This document shows, in pieces, positions 33,276-50,785 of a stretch of 64,000 nt of DNA (position 1 is the first letter of the stretch; each line of letters starts with the position of its first letter). This DNA comes from Palaemon carinicauda (taxonomy: Eukaryota > Arthropoda > Malacostraca > Decapoda > Palaemonidae): positions 28,003,780 to 28,067,779 of the forward strand of contig NC_090730.1 in the NCBI RefSeq assembly GCF_036898095.1, read 5' to 3'. The notes under the pieces are model-generated. The model saw only the letters and a list, made by a program, of their open reading frames with translations, did no database searches and was not told the DNA's origin. Made by a program: the position numbers and the translations under genes.

Positions 33276-34352
33276 ATCGTCCGTCTCTTCCTGGCGTAGC
33301 AAATCCTACACCTGCGTTGGCCTGTCTCTAAGGTAAAGTGGCAATAAAACACATTTTTTATTCATTATTTCTTTATAATTATCTTTTTTTATGCTTCTTT
33401 CATATTATGCAGTTATGTTATTGTTATGTGTAATTATGTGTAGCCATTTATTAAGGATTTATTATGGGTTTTTAGGCTGAGGAACGAATTAAATGAATTA
33501 CCATGTATTCTTAAGGGAAAATTCGTTTCTACATCCGAACATTTTCTACATCCGAAGTAGGTTGTGGAACGAATTAAATTTGTATGTAGAGGTACCACTG
33601 TACTTAATTATCTTATGAACTGATCCAAGCTCTCCAAGCCGTCAACCTTCGGCTGCCGGAGCCGCCTCCTTCCGCCGGCGACCCGCCGCTGTGCCGGCGG
33701 TAGCCAAGATGGTATTATGCTTAGATACTCAATGTGTCTGTCTTGATGCCTTCCACCCTGCTGGATCGGCCTCCGGCGTACCGTCGGCCTGCCGGCACCC
33801 TCCGGAGACGCCAAGGGACATGCACCTCTTCTCATACCTGCCGACAACATGCCGACAGTCCTTACACTGCAGCCAGATGGCTTAGCCACTTCTATATATA
33901 GGTATTGTCTTACCATCTAAAATTGTGGCTGTGCTGTCTTCTTGCACATTACAATATTCCAGCATACTCTGTGTGTCTTAGCACGGCCGATTGCCGGAAC
34001 CTATATCTAATACGGGGTCTCCTATTACCCTTCTACCCCAGGGAACTGAGTGGTCTCAGTCCCTGATACACCTCGCAGGCAATTTCTGCTAGAAGCCTAG
34101 CTTCTACCCACCACGGGTGATCCACATGGATTTCCGTTTTGTGTCCTTCGGCCACAAAAGAAATTGCCTAATGATAAGGTTACGGTAACCGACTGGGCGG
34201 GATTCACAAGTATGTGTCTATCTACTTCCTTTCCCGCTCCCTACCCTCAAACATTATAATACTTATGAATTATTTAATGTTAAATAAAATTTTGATTACT
34301 TAATCTTAATCTTAGAGTAATGTAAGTCATTCTTATGCCTTCCATATACTCA

Positions 34353-34371
34353 TGATCTCTTTCTTTTACAG
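34353..34371 (+). promoter_or_regulatory. Acceptor-like splice site before gag (DIRS C)
   Basis: Pyrimidine-rich tract ending TTCTTTTACAG before GAGGAGTATATGAAG, as in A and B. Confidence 0.5.
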
Positions 34372-34380
34372 GAGGAGTAT

Positions 34381-36261
34381 ATGAAGTGCGAAAGCAACTT
34401 CTGCGGAGTGAAACGCCCGGACTTCTACGAGCACAAGGCGTGTCGGACCCACACCCCCTGCGCCGCCAAGAGAGGCGACCTGAAATTCTGGGACCCGCAG
34501 CACTGTACAGTCTGCAAGAGTCGTCTGGTCGAAGCGTTCGACGATCCTCCTTCATCGGAGGCAAGGGACAACGCTCGGGAGAAGCTACGCAAGTGGGTGC
34601 GTGGCTTCCAGAAGAACGCCACCGGACCGTATCTCGCCACCGAAGATTTGAGGGCCTTGCTGTTTCTGAAGGCATCAAAAGACTCAGTGGTCCCCAGTGA
34701 TCAGATTCCCACCGTCCAGATAGTGGTGGAACCTGATATTGTCATGGCCCAGTCCATGCATGAGTGCCGTCTAGATTCTGACAACGCAGAACGTAAGTCG
34801 GAAATTTCGGAAGGAACAGAGAGGAACCTCATGGGCGAGGAGCTCGACTATGAGGAAGATCAGGTGGAATACCCTGATTCGGAGCATGAGGTCGCTCCCA
34901 CTCCTACCCCCGCACCGACTCCTACACCGACCGAGGAATCCGTTCCTTCGACTTCGGCCACCCCGGATCCTCTCCCATCAGGCACTCAGGAGGTCTTCAA
35001 GATGCTTGAAGCCCTCATGGATAAAAAACTTCGCGAGACCCACGAGCTATTCAGGTCTAACTTAGGAAGTTTTAAACAACCGAAACGGATTTCGGTTAAG
35101 GACCTCCCTGCTTGCTCGGATACTAACCCATGGAGGTATGCCGAGCACATGCTGATCACCACTGGCAAGATCTTCATCAGTGAGAAGGTCGGCTCGATCG
35201 TGTTGGAAGAAGTGGAATTCTTCCCGAATTTCAAGGCTTATCCGGACTGTTACGTCCGGCTCAGGTCCGAACCCGACTCTAAAGAAGAGACCGAACCGAA
35301 GGAGGTAATTGTGTTCGATCTCACGAAGGCCCAGGCTATGCTAGCCAATACGGTGAAGAGTAGGGGCTTCACCAATCCCAAGATGCCGGCGCTTAGCAAA
35401 AAGCACCCAACCTTTGTTGCGCCGAACAATGCGACCTTCCCCTTTATAGAAAAGGCCTTCACTGTGGTATTGAAAGCAGTGGAAGAAGGGAAACCTTGCC
35501 CTGTACTGGAGGAGTGCAGACCCTTCTCCCCTACTGTTCCCCCTGATGATAGACACTGGAAAGACGTCCAGTCAACATTCACAGTGGTGAAGTTAGAGCC
35601 TGACGTTGCCGGTCGTCAGTTTAATGAGGACCTCCCGAAGCTCAATGATCACCTCCTTCGTAGGGAACAAGATACGAAGGAGAGGCTTGCCGCATCGCTG
35701 TCCCTCCAGGTACAGCTTGAAGTCATGGCCGGAGACACTAGAATCCAGGACTTCTACATGGTCCTAGCCAAAACGCATTTGGCAACGGTAATGAAGGACC
35801 TGTACAGCTTCACTAGGTCTCGCAGAGGTAAATACCTCTTTCCATCCTCCTTGGTGAAAGAGATCACTGACAAGGCCGCCACGGAGAACAGGAACCTTCT
35901 CCATAAGTGGGGCATGTCGAAGAAAAGGAAATCCTCTCAGGACGATGGCCCTCAACCTAAGAGGAAACCTCAAAAGCCCAAACCCCAGCAACGTCAACAG
36001 AGATGGTAGTTTCCAGGTTCCGCTACTCCCCAAGTGGCAGCTCAGCCACAACAGACCTTTCAGCTGGTCACCCAACCGGTGGTATCGCAGTCACCGGTCT
36101 TCACCCCTGCATTTGAGCAGCACACCACTACCTTTCGTCCCAAAGGTAGAGGCTCAAACAGAGGTTCCGGCAGAGATTCGTCTCGCCGCCCCTCCAGAGG
36201 CAGAGGAGGAAGGGGAGCTAGCGGCCGAGGTGGCAAACCCTCGGGAAACCAGAAGCAATGA
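34381..36261 (+). pseudogene. DIRS C Gag-like protein (nonsense plus in-frame deletion)
   Basis: ATG at 34381 (MKCESNFCGVKRPDFYEH). Homologous to the other Gags, but TAG at 36007-36009 ends the frame early (CAG in A; the preceding CGG has also become TGG). About 23 codons are missing near 35815 between the YSF and KYLFPSSLVKE segments (the REFVF/RRLISSNI stretch of A). The frame continues to 36261 (SGNQKQ). Inactive relic of the oldest copy. Confidence 0.85.
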
Positions 36262-38101
36262 AGTGCTTCCGGTGGGAGGAAGACTCCGCCAATTCCAGGA
36301 TCCTTGGACCTTCGATCCCTGGGCACACAGCATCGTCAAGAAGGGACTAGGCTGGAGCTGGACACAACAAACCCCAGCTTTCCAGCAATTCTTCCAACAG
36401 TCAACCCCCCTCCTGGAAGAGTACGTCCTGGAACTCTTGAACAAGAAGGTGATCAGGAGGGTAAAGTCAACCAGGTTCCAAGGGAGACTATTTTGCGTCC
36501 CCAAGAAGGACTCCGACAAACTCAGAGTAATTCTAGACTTATCCCCCCTCAACAAGTTCATAGCGAACAACAAGTTCAAGATGCTGACTCTTCAACAAAT
36601 AAGGACCCTCCTGCCTCAAGGGTCCTACACGGTCTCCATAGACCTGGCGGATGCCTACTGGCACGTTCCATTGAACTATCACGCTTCCTCCTACCTAGGA
36701 TTTCGACTCCAAAGGAAAAGTTACGCCTTTAGGGCCATGCCCTTCGGGCTCAACGTGGCCCCACGGATCTTCACCAAGCTGGCAGACGCCATCGTCCAAC
36801 AGCTCCGCCTTCGCGGCGTTCAAGTGATGGCTTACCTAGACGACTGGCTGGTCTGGGCGACATCGCCCAAAGATTGTGTACGATCCTGCAACAAAGTCAC
36901 CCAGTTCCTAGAACATCTGGGATTCAAGATAAACGCCGAGAAATCTCGCCTCTCTCCAGCTCAGAAGTTCCAATGGTTGGGAATCCATTGGGATCTTCAG
37001 TCACACCGCCTTTCCATCCCGTAGAAGAAAAGGAAGGAAATAGCAGGGTCTGTCAGAAAACTGCTGAAATCCAAACGGATCTCAAGACGACAGCAGGAAC
37101 AAGTTCTAGGCTCTCTACAGTTCGCCTCTGTGACAAACCCAGTGCTTCGCGCACAGCTAAAGGATGCCGCGGGAGTCTGGAGACGTTCTGCATCCATCGC
37201 TTGAAGAGACCTCAAGAGACGGCTCCCAAACAGACTTCGGTTACTCTTAAAGCCGTGGTCGGAAGCAAAGGCCCTGAAAACGTCCATTCCTCTTCAACAC
37301 CCGCCTCCATCGCTCAACATCCACACGGACGCTTCACTGGAGGGTTGGGGAGGTCACTCCCACCAATGACAGGTTCAGGGAACATGGTCTCCCCTATTCA
37401 AGACGTTTCACATCAACATCTTGGAGGCCATGGCGGTCCTTCTCACCCTGAAGAAACTCTCTCCGCCTCCCTCGATCCACATCCGTCTGACTCTGGACAA
37501 CTCGGTGGTAGTCAGATGTCTCAATCGTCAGGGCTCGAGATCGCCCCAGATAAATCAGGTACTTCTTCCAATCTTCCGTCTGGCAGAAAAGAAGAAATGG
37601 CACCTGTCTGCAGTTCACCTACAATGATTCCGCAATGTGACGGCGGACGCTCTATCACGGACAAACCCAATAGAGTCGGAATGGTCTCTAGACGCAAGAT
37701 CATTCTCCTTCATCTCTCGCCAAGTCCCGGAACTTCAGATCGATCTCTTCGCAACGAGCGACAACAATCAACTTACTCATTATGTGGCCCCGTACGAGAA
37801 CCCCAAGGCAGAAGCAGTGGATGCCATGTCACTGGATTGGAACAGATGGTCCAGGATATACCTGTTCCCTCCCCCCAACCTTCTGCTGAAAGTCCTCTCC
37901 AAACTGAGAACCTTCAAAGGGACAGCGGCCCTAGTGGCTCCCAAGTGGCCCCGGAGCAATTGGTACCCCCTGGTCCTGGAGCTGCAGCCCATGCTGATCC
38001 CCCTCCTGGGCCCAGTTCTCTCTCAGCAAGTACAGAAGTCGACTGTCTTCGCTTCATCACTGAAAGTCAGGGACCTTCATCTCATGATTTTCTCTCCCTA
38101 G
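35945..38101 (+). pseudogene. DIRS C reverse transcriptase/RNase H (several stops)
   Basis: Starts inside gag in +1 at an ATG (35945) that B lacks. RT motifs DLADAYWHVPL, MPFGLNVAPR and YLDDWLVW are intact to the TAG at 37021-37023. Further stops at about 37204 (TGA for CGA), 37367 and 37624 interrupt the RNase H part, which is otherwise recognisable (LTLDNSVVVR, TADALSR at 37637-37670). Clearly inactive. Confidence 0.87.
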
Positions 38102-39062
38102 CTGCAAAGAAAAGGTTTGGGATCTCGAAGAAAAGCCTAGACTTCCTCGAGGAATACAAGACCGAATCCACACGACGGCAATACGAATCGTCCTGGAGAA
38201 AGTGGGTCTCGTTCGTCAAAGCAAAAAATCCTACGGAAATAACCATTGATTTTTGCATGTCCTTCTTCATTCACCTTCATGGACAAGGCTTAGCAGCCAA
38301 CACGATTTCTACCTGCAAATCGGCTTTGACTAGACCACTACTGTACGCCTTCCAGATTGATCTGTCCAGCGATATCTTCAATAAACTACCAAAGGCATGA
38401 GCTAGACTACGCCCAGCCCCTCCGCCAAAACCTATCTCCTGGTCCCTGGACAAGGTGCTCCATTTTGCCTCTAACTTGGACAACGATTCGTGCCCTCTCA
38501 AGGAACTGACTCAAAAAGTTATCTTCCTTTTTGCTCTCGCCTCGGGAGCCCGAGTCTGCGAAATAGTGGCATTATCAAGAGGCGAGGATCATATCCTGTT
38601 CGCAGATACAGGAGAACTTACCCTCTTCCCTGATCCGACGTTTCTCGCAAAAAATGAATTACCCACTAAGAGATGGGCCCCTGGAGAAACTGCCCCCTGA
38701 AGGAAGATGTCTCTCTATGTCCAGTGGAGAGTCTCAAGGTCTATCTTCGAAGAACTTCAGACTTCGGTGGAGGTCAACTCTTCAAAGGAGAAACATCGGG
38801 TAGCGACCTGTCACTGAAACAACTAAGAGCGAAAATCAACTACTTCATTCGCAGAGCGGATCCTGACAGTACACCCGCAGGTCATGATCCTAGAAAAGTC
38901 GCGTCTTCTCTGAATTTTTTCCAAAGTATGGATTTCGAAAGCCTCAAGAGCTTCACAGAATGGAAATCGTCGCGCGTTTTCTTCAAGCACTACGCGAAGC
39001 AAGTGCATGAAGTTAAACATTTCGTGGTAGCCGCAGGTAGTGTTATGAAACCTGCCGTTTAA
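36304..39062 (+). pseudogene. DIRS C tyrosine recombinase (stop and frameshift)
   Basis: Gag-phase frame overlapping RT, broken between 36732 and 36874, then open to TGA at 38398-38400 (TGT in B). Loss of one G near 38675 (RWGPW segment) shifts frame again; the C-terminal part reads at 38673-39062. Catalytic Arg lies in ASGARVCE, His/Arg in GHDPRK, Trp in EWKSS, Tyr in FKHYAK. Inactive as it stands. Confidence 0.85.
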
Positions 39063-39911
39063 CTCTGCATAGAACAGTGAGTTACTTGGGACTTTAACTC
39101 TACGGGTGCCTGTGTTGACCCTTGTGTGATACATAGTGATTTCATGGACACTTAGTGTTTCTAATAGACTGTTCTTATCAAGATGAAATGTCATAGACTT
39201 CACATGAGTGCCACATGCCCTAGGGCATGATGTGATTTTTCTTTGATAAAGACTGACGTTCCTCTGGAACTTGTGTTTTCTAAATTTGAAATTTCTTTCA
39301 GATTCAAGATTAAAGTCTTCTATTTTCTATGTACATTATTTTATTATTGTAAATTAACTTTACACCCTTTATTGCAATTATTATTACTATAACCTGCAAA
39401 TTATGAAATAAAATGTCTATTTTATTACTTGTGCGTCTCACTTCGCTCCTATTACCATTATGAAATACATGATTGTCATAGTTTCATTTACCCCTTTCCT
39501 TTGAAATGAGAAGAATAATATAAACTGTCTGTATTATATACTCACCCATGCTGTGTAATATTCCTACTTGAATACTTACCTTCGTCATGCCTTCGAGACC
39601 AGATCGATCTCTAATCCATGGAATATAGTGATTAATTATCACTTGTCTACTCTTGAGAATATTCCTACACGAATATTAACCTTCTGTCTTGTCTCCGAGT
39701 CCTACACGAACTCTCTGCAGGGTGAGTAGCCCTTTGATGACCACTTCGGATTTTTGTATAATCCGCCGGGACTTCTCTGCCAGGGGGGCAGGAAGCTGGA
39801 TCCCCACGGAACCTCTACCGAGGTCACATTACATACCTCTATTCGGAGCCCTTGGCACTTACTCTACAAAAGGGAAAATTTTCCACGATACATTGATTCT
39901 CTGGTACTCTT
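39063..39911 (+). other. DIRS C 3' untranslated region with poly(A) signal
   Basis: No gene. AATAAA at 39407-39412 corresponds to the signals at 29235 (B) and 15220 (A). Sequence otherwise parallels 28914-29724 of B. Confidence 0.65.
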
Positions 39912-40003
39912 CCATCAGGACGTCATGGCTTGAGCCCAAAAAACGGATTTTGAGCGAAGCGAAAAATCTATTTTTGGGTGAGATAGCCATGACGTCTTGA
40001 TGG
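39912..40003 (+). repeat. DIRS C internal complementary region
   Basis: Contains GGCTTGAGCCCAAAAAACGG followed by the reversed right end; matches the circle junction of this subfamily (CATGACGTC variants). Confidence 0.88.
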
Positions 40004-40469
40004 ACCCTCCCGTCTATTCTAGTCCAGCCTTTCAGGCCCCGCCCTGTCCTGCTGTATCATGGAGATTAGCAAGGAGCTGGCATCAGGATGAGGACGGACG
40101 TGACGTCATTTAGCGATGGCGCCCGTTTGTTTACGTTTCGAGTATCAAAAGCAGCCACGGATGAGTGTAACTGTGGAACGGCTCCCCATTTATTCTCCAC
40201 CTTTCCATATCGAAGTGTTAACTCTATATGGGGTGCAGATAGCTATGTGGCGTGTTAATACATACGTCCCCTGTTGATATACGATATCTTGGAGGGAAAC
40301 CTTTAGGATACTCGCACCAGAAGTTAGAATTCTGTGATAACCTGTGGTTTAATTCTCTGGGAATATCCTTGTAGTTAAATATACCCAAGGAAGCTACCGG
40401 AGGAACCTTCCATCAGAACGTCATGGCTATCTCACCCAAAAGTAGATTTTTCGCTTCGCTCAAAATCTG
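40004..40469 (+). repeat. DIRS C right terminal repeat
   Basis: Inverted partner of 14071-14162 plus 22979-23421. Ends CGCTTCGCTCAAAATCTG against (TA)n. Confidence 0.88.
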
Positions 40470-45658
<5,189 letters not shown>

Positions 45659-45689
45659 GGTGTGTGTGCACTTATATAAATATGTAACG

Positions 45690-48642
45690 TCTTGATAGGT
45701 TTGCTGAAGGTAATCATCTATTCCCTAGTTTGCAATTTGGTTTTCGTAAAGGCCTTGGAGCATGTGATGCCCTTCTTACAATCTCTAATGCTGTACAGAA
45801 ATCCCTTGATTGTGGTCGGGAAGTTCGTATGATTGGCCTTGTGTCACGGTGGATTTTTCTTTTCCTCCTGACATAAATTTTCGTTATTCATCAAAAGTGA
45901 ACTTGACATTCGACGTGTAAGAGAGAGAGAGACGTGATCCTTATCTAGTTTTATTCAGTTCAAAATGTTGTACACTGTTCCATAATTTGATCTTCCAGAC
46001 TGAGTCCTAGATCACAGATCTCCCAGACTGATTCATGATCACAGGTCTCCAAGACTGGTTCCCTGTAATTATTACAGTTATTTAATTTTTTTATTCTTCA
46101 AATAATAATGCCTACCTCTAAAAGCTTTGTAATAACAAAGAAAAAAAAATATAATTACTATGCTTCAGTTTCAAAACAAAATTACAGGATACTTCTATTT
46201 AATAATTTTACAATAATATGAAACAATAGTTTTCAATTTCCCTAAAGAACAAATAATATATGTGAAAATAGAGGAGGTTACCTTCAAGGTTTAAGAGGCA
46301 AAGGAAATCTTACAAGGTTAAGCGAGGTAAATTAGGCTAATATGCCCTTTAACGCAATATAGCATAGGCTAGCCTCCTCAAACCTCTTTAAAAATACCCT
46401 ACTTAAGGTTTATAGGCAATTCTAGGCTAGGCTATAGAAGGTTTCTGTGGCCACTGTGTCTAGGTTAGGGAGGGTATAGGAGGACATAGGTCAACTCATA
46501 TACCTAACGACATTGAATAATTTTTATAGCCTAAACTATTTTCCAAAGGAATTATAACTATTCAGTTGATAAGAAAAATATCTGCTGGGCTTTCAGAAAC
46601 AATTGTATAGCCCAATCTAAGATCGTAAACAATGGATTTTCCATGGGAGAGAGGGAAAGGGGGAGTCCCGAGGTGTCCTATAGGTCGGCTACTTCATGAC
46701 GCCCTCTTGGCATTGAAAATAAATTTACATATAAGGAACCATTACTTTTCGTACAGTTAATATGGTTTTCAGGAAAACGAGGAGGTCTTAATGTTACTAA
46801 CATGTTCACATCCCCCCCTTTTTTTTAAAGAAAAGAATGTATCATACTCAAGTGAATAAATATGGTGTCTTGTAAAATGATGCAACACGACCACGAGGGT
46901 GTATGGAAACTTTACCGGGCATTGGCAAGCCACTGCATCCATTCTGATCGCTTTTCCTCTCTATCTATAACATAATATTCCCTATCCTCATAATAATCTT
47001 CTAGATTATAACGAAGTCTTACCTTTGAAAAGGGATACGTCAATGTCTTCTCTAATGACCCAAAACAAATATCTTTAATGGACGGGGAAGCATGCCCATT
47101 CAGCTTCTCCTACGTGTTTCTCTCATGCCAGTATGGCCAAAACGAAAAAAAGGACTCAAGACCACGTATCAGATAGAGAGAGAAAAACATAAGAAGGGAA
47201 TGGCAATAATGTTATATGCATTCGTTGATGAAATAAATTTTCTTTAAATTATTTTTATAATCAATATTACTAACAGAGATAATTTTAAAGATATTAGAGT
47301 CGGATGATGAATCAATTTCACAGAAAAAAATCAAAATACCAAAAGGATAACATTCTCCCATTACACTTGATTTTAGTGCTGCCTTTGACCGTGTTAATCA
47401 TGAGGCCCTTGTTTTCAAACTGAAACAGTTGGGAGTGGGTGGGTCGTTTCTTAGCATTATTATTGATTTTTTAAGTAATAGATCTCAAAGAGTTGTTGTT
47501 GATGGGCACCATAGTGATTATAAGAATGTGATAACCAGTGTTCCACAGGATAGTGTTCTTGGCCCATTACTTTTCATACTATATACACATGACATGTGGT
47601 TTGGCCTAGAAAACAAGCTTGTTGCATATGCAGATGACGCTACTCTCTTTGCATCAATTCCATCCCCTGAATGTAGATCTGGGGTTGGAGAATCCCTTAA
47701 TAGAGATTTAGCAAATTATGTGGTATGAAGTTGAAGCCTAACAAAACTCAAAGTATGATTGTAAGTAGGCCAAGGACGGTGGCTCCTCAACATCTGGATC
47801 TCAGTAATGATGATGTTTCTTTAAATTTGTATGACTCTTTCAAAATATTAGGTGTGATTCTCGACAGCAAATTTGCTTTTGAGAAACATATAAGGTCTGT
47901 GTCTTCTTCAATTGCACAAAAAATAGGCTTATTGAGAAAGTCTTTCAAGATTTTCGGTGATCAATCTATTCTGAAGAAGTGTTGATTCTTTCATTCTACC
48001 TTGTTTTGAGTATTGTTCTCCTGTCTGGTCTTCAGCTGCTGATTCTCATTTTAATTTGTTGGATAGAAACTTACGGTCTATTAAATTTCTTATTCCTGAT
48101 CTAGGTATTAATCTCTGGCACCGTCGTTCAATTAGTTCATTATGCATGTTGCATAAGATTTTTCATAACTGACCATCCTTTACTTTCAGATCTCCCTGGA
48201 CAATTCTACCCCGTTCGTAATACTAGGCAGGCAGTTAATTCTAATAGCCAGGCCTTCTCCATCATGAGGCTCAATACTACGCAGTACTCTAGAAGTTTTA
48301 TTCCAGCTGTTACCAAGTTGTGGAATGATCTTCCTAATCGGGTAGTCGAATCAGTAGAACTTCAAAAGTTCAAAGTTGGAGCAAATGCTTTTTTGTTGAC
48401 CAGGCGGACATGAGTCTTTTTATAGTTTATTTATGACATATTTGTTTTTGATGCTGTTGATAGTTTATATATGACATGTCTGTTTTGACGTTGTTACTTT
48501 TTTTTAGAATGATTTATTGTTAATTTGTTCTCTTAATTTATTTATTTCCTTATTTCCTTTCCTCACTGGTCTATTTTTCCCTGTTGGAGCCCCTGGGCTT
48601 ATAGCATCTTGCTTTTCCAGCTAGGGTTGTAGCTTGGATAGT

Positions 48643-48647
<5 letters not shown>
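45690..48647 (+). pseudogene. Jockey/CR1-like LINE copy, split and frameshifted
   Basis: RT begins at 45690-45840 (QFGFRKGLGACDALLTISNA) and resumes at 47366 with LDFSAAFDRVNHEAL, so the 45842-47365 insert interrupts it. Further motifs: VPQDSVLGPLLF (VPQGS is usual), YADDATLF with YADD at 47627-47638. A shift near 47726 moves the frame to 47725-47985 (LGVILDSKFAFEKHI), and stops follow. The C-terminal part (KLWNDLPN, FKVGANAFLL) leads into a 3' tail ending TTGTAGCTTGGATAGTAATAATA. 5'-truncated, lacking the endonuclease. Clade assignment (CR1/Jockey group) is inference. Confidence 0.8.
45842..47365. mobile_element. LTR-like insertion in the LINE (possible solo LTR)
   Basis: 1524 bp beginning TGTCACGG and ending CCCATTACA, with the 4-bp repeat CTTG on both sides (45838-45841 and 47366-47369); removing it restores GGCCTTGATTTTAG in the RT frame. 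TG...CA ends and a 4-bp duplication fit a solo LTR of Ty3/gypsy type. A C-then-T run near 46812-46830 would be purine-rich on the minus strand, so part of an internal region could also be present. No coding frame. Confidence 0.6.
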
Positions 48648-49084
<437 letters not shown>

Positions 49085-49087
<3 letters not shown>

Positions 49088-49732
49088 ATTATTATTATTA
49101 TTAAATGCTAAGCTACAGCCCTAGTTGGAAAAGCAGGATGCTATAAGCCCAGGGGCCCAAACAGGGAAAGTAGCCCAGTGAGGAAAGGAAACATGAAAAG
49201 TAAGAATTGTAACAACATTGAAATAAATATTTCCTATATAAGCTATAAAAACTTTAACAAAACAAGAGGAAGAGAAACTAGATAGAACAGTGTGCCCGAG
49301 TGTACCCTCAAGCAAGAGAACTCTAACCCAAGACAGTGGAAGACCATGGTACAGAGGCTATGGCACTACCCAAGACTAGAGAACAATGGTTTGATTTTGG
49401 AGTGTCCTTCTCCTAGAAGAGCTGCTTACCATAGCTAAAGAGTCTCTTCTACCCCTACCAAGAGGAAAGTAGCCACTGAACAATTACATTGCAGTATTAA
49501 ACCCCTTGGATGAAGAAGAATTATTTGGTAATCTCAGTGTTGTCAGGTGTATGAAGTCAGGGGAGAATCTGTAAAGAATAGGCCAGACTATTCGGTGTCT
49601 GTGTGGGCAAAGGGAAAGTAAACCGTACCAAGAGAGAAGGATCCAATATAGTACTGTCTGGCCAGTTAAAGGACTCCATAACTCTCTAGCGGTAGTATCT
49701 CAACGGGTGGCTGGTGCCCTGGCCAACCTACT
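49085..49732 (-). repeat. SINE-like repeat X sharing the LINE 3' tail
   Basis: On the minus strand it runs from GGTAGTAGGTTGGCCAGGGC to a tail (GGGCTTATAGCATCCTGC, CAACTAGGGCTGTAGCTTAG) matching the LINE ends at about 48590 and 63080, then (AAT)n. The 500-bp body shows no RT similarity. A second copy lies at 54901-55407 in the opposite orientation. Confidence 0.7.
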
Positions 49733-49750
49733 ACCTATATATATATATAT

Positions 49751-49830
<80 letters not shown>
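49733..49830. repeat. (TA)n microsatellite
   Basis: TA tract between X and U2; counterpart of 54829-54900 in the palindrome. Confidence 0.95.
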
Positions 49831-49834
<4 letters not shown>

Positions 49835-50219
49835 TGCCTAAGTATATTATACATAGAAAATAATGGCGTCATTTGAAAAATGAAATTAACTATTACCTAT
49901 ATCTTTAGACATTTTCGTCTTTTGAGATTTACTGAGGATTTAGTTAGACCCAACTTGTGAAGGTTTAAATGCTGTTTGCCCCTCCTTGCCTTATTGTTAT
50001 ATGAGACTTGAAGTTGACACTTCTGATTTTATAATTCTTATGAAGCCTATAGGCCTATAATTAAAATGAAGAAGAGACTGTGGAGAAATTTCACAAATCG
50101 TAACTTTATGCCCAGATAGACACCTTTCATTAATGACAAGATTTCATGCAAATATTTATTGTTGCTACCAGACATATAGCCATACCCTAGTATGTGTTAA
50201 AGACAAGACGACAGAGCCA

Positions 50220-50252
<33 letters not shown>

Positions 50253-50714
50253 TGTTGTTGTTATTCGAGATACGTTGCTATTGTAGAATCTGCCCATTAT
50301 AGGTGTGGGGGAATATGACTGACCCGATTATAGCTTTCCCTTCGTAAATTAAAGTTGGATAATATAGGTAGATTTAATTGTATTTCTGGTACCGAAGATA
50401 ACACACCACTTCGCTTATTTACTTAATCATTTATCATTATTACTTCTCCCTTAATATACTCCTCAAGATATTAGACCTATATAGGCAGCATTGACTGTTA
50501 TCTAAGCAACTTTGTGCATTCATACACATGTTTACAAAGTGAAATATAAGATTTACTACTAAGTGACAAGTTATGTTCAACGCTGTCCAATGCAATAATA
50601 AATAAATAGCAACAGTCTGGCTGCATACTGTAGACGGGAATTCCCCCCCCCCCCCGACCTCGTGCTCTTTATTAGTAGAGGAAGAGAAGAAGGATAAGGA
50701 TAAGAAAGGGTTAC

Positions 50715-50785
<71 letters not shown>

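Larger units (their letters stand above)
31739..33600 (+). mobile_element. Pogo/Tigger-like DNA transposon, degenerate, in the DIRS C leader
   Basis: 1862 bp between TA target duplications (31737-31738 and 33601-33602). The ends are inverted: CAGTGGAACCTCTACAT and, at the other end reversed, CAGTGGTACCTCTACAT. A broken frame from 31990 (MVPKKLSFSKGRRQF, then LELKQEIIEKHESSVHVSD) resembles the helix-turn-helix N-terminus of Tigger/jerky-type transposases, followed by stops. No DDE domain; the middle is replaced by microsatellites and a fold-back. Non-autonomous. Confidence 0.8.
14071..40469 (+). mobile_element. Outer DIRS1-type retrotransposon C, split by nested insertions
   Basis: Element C is the sum of 14071-14162, 22979-23421 and 30281-40469. 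Its left end begins TTTTTGGGCTCAAGCCATGA and its right end finishes CGCTTCGCTCAAAATCTG. Joining 14162 to 22979 restores AGAGAATTAAACCACAGG, as in its own right terminal repeat (reverse complement). Joining 23421 to 30281 restores the sequence found uninterrupted in A. Without its guests (including the 31739-33600 DNA transposon) it is about 8.86 kb, close to A. The subfamily is marked by CCATGACGTC instead of CCATGGCGTC in part of its terminal motifs. It is the most decayed of the three. Confidence 0.9.

Noticed and set aside
32737..33920. Small frames around CT/GA tracts and 33608-33916
   Set aside because: Low complexity or overlapping leader sequence; no domain.
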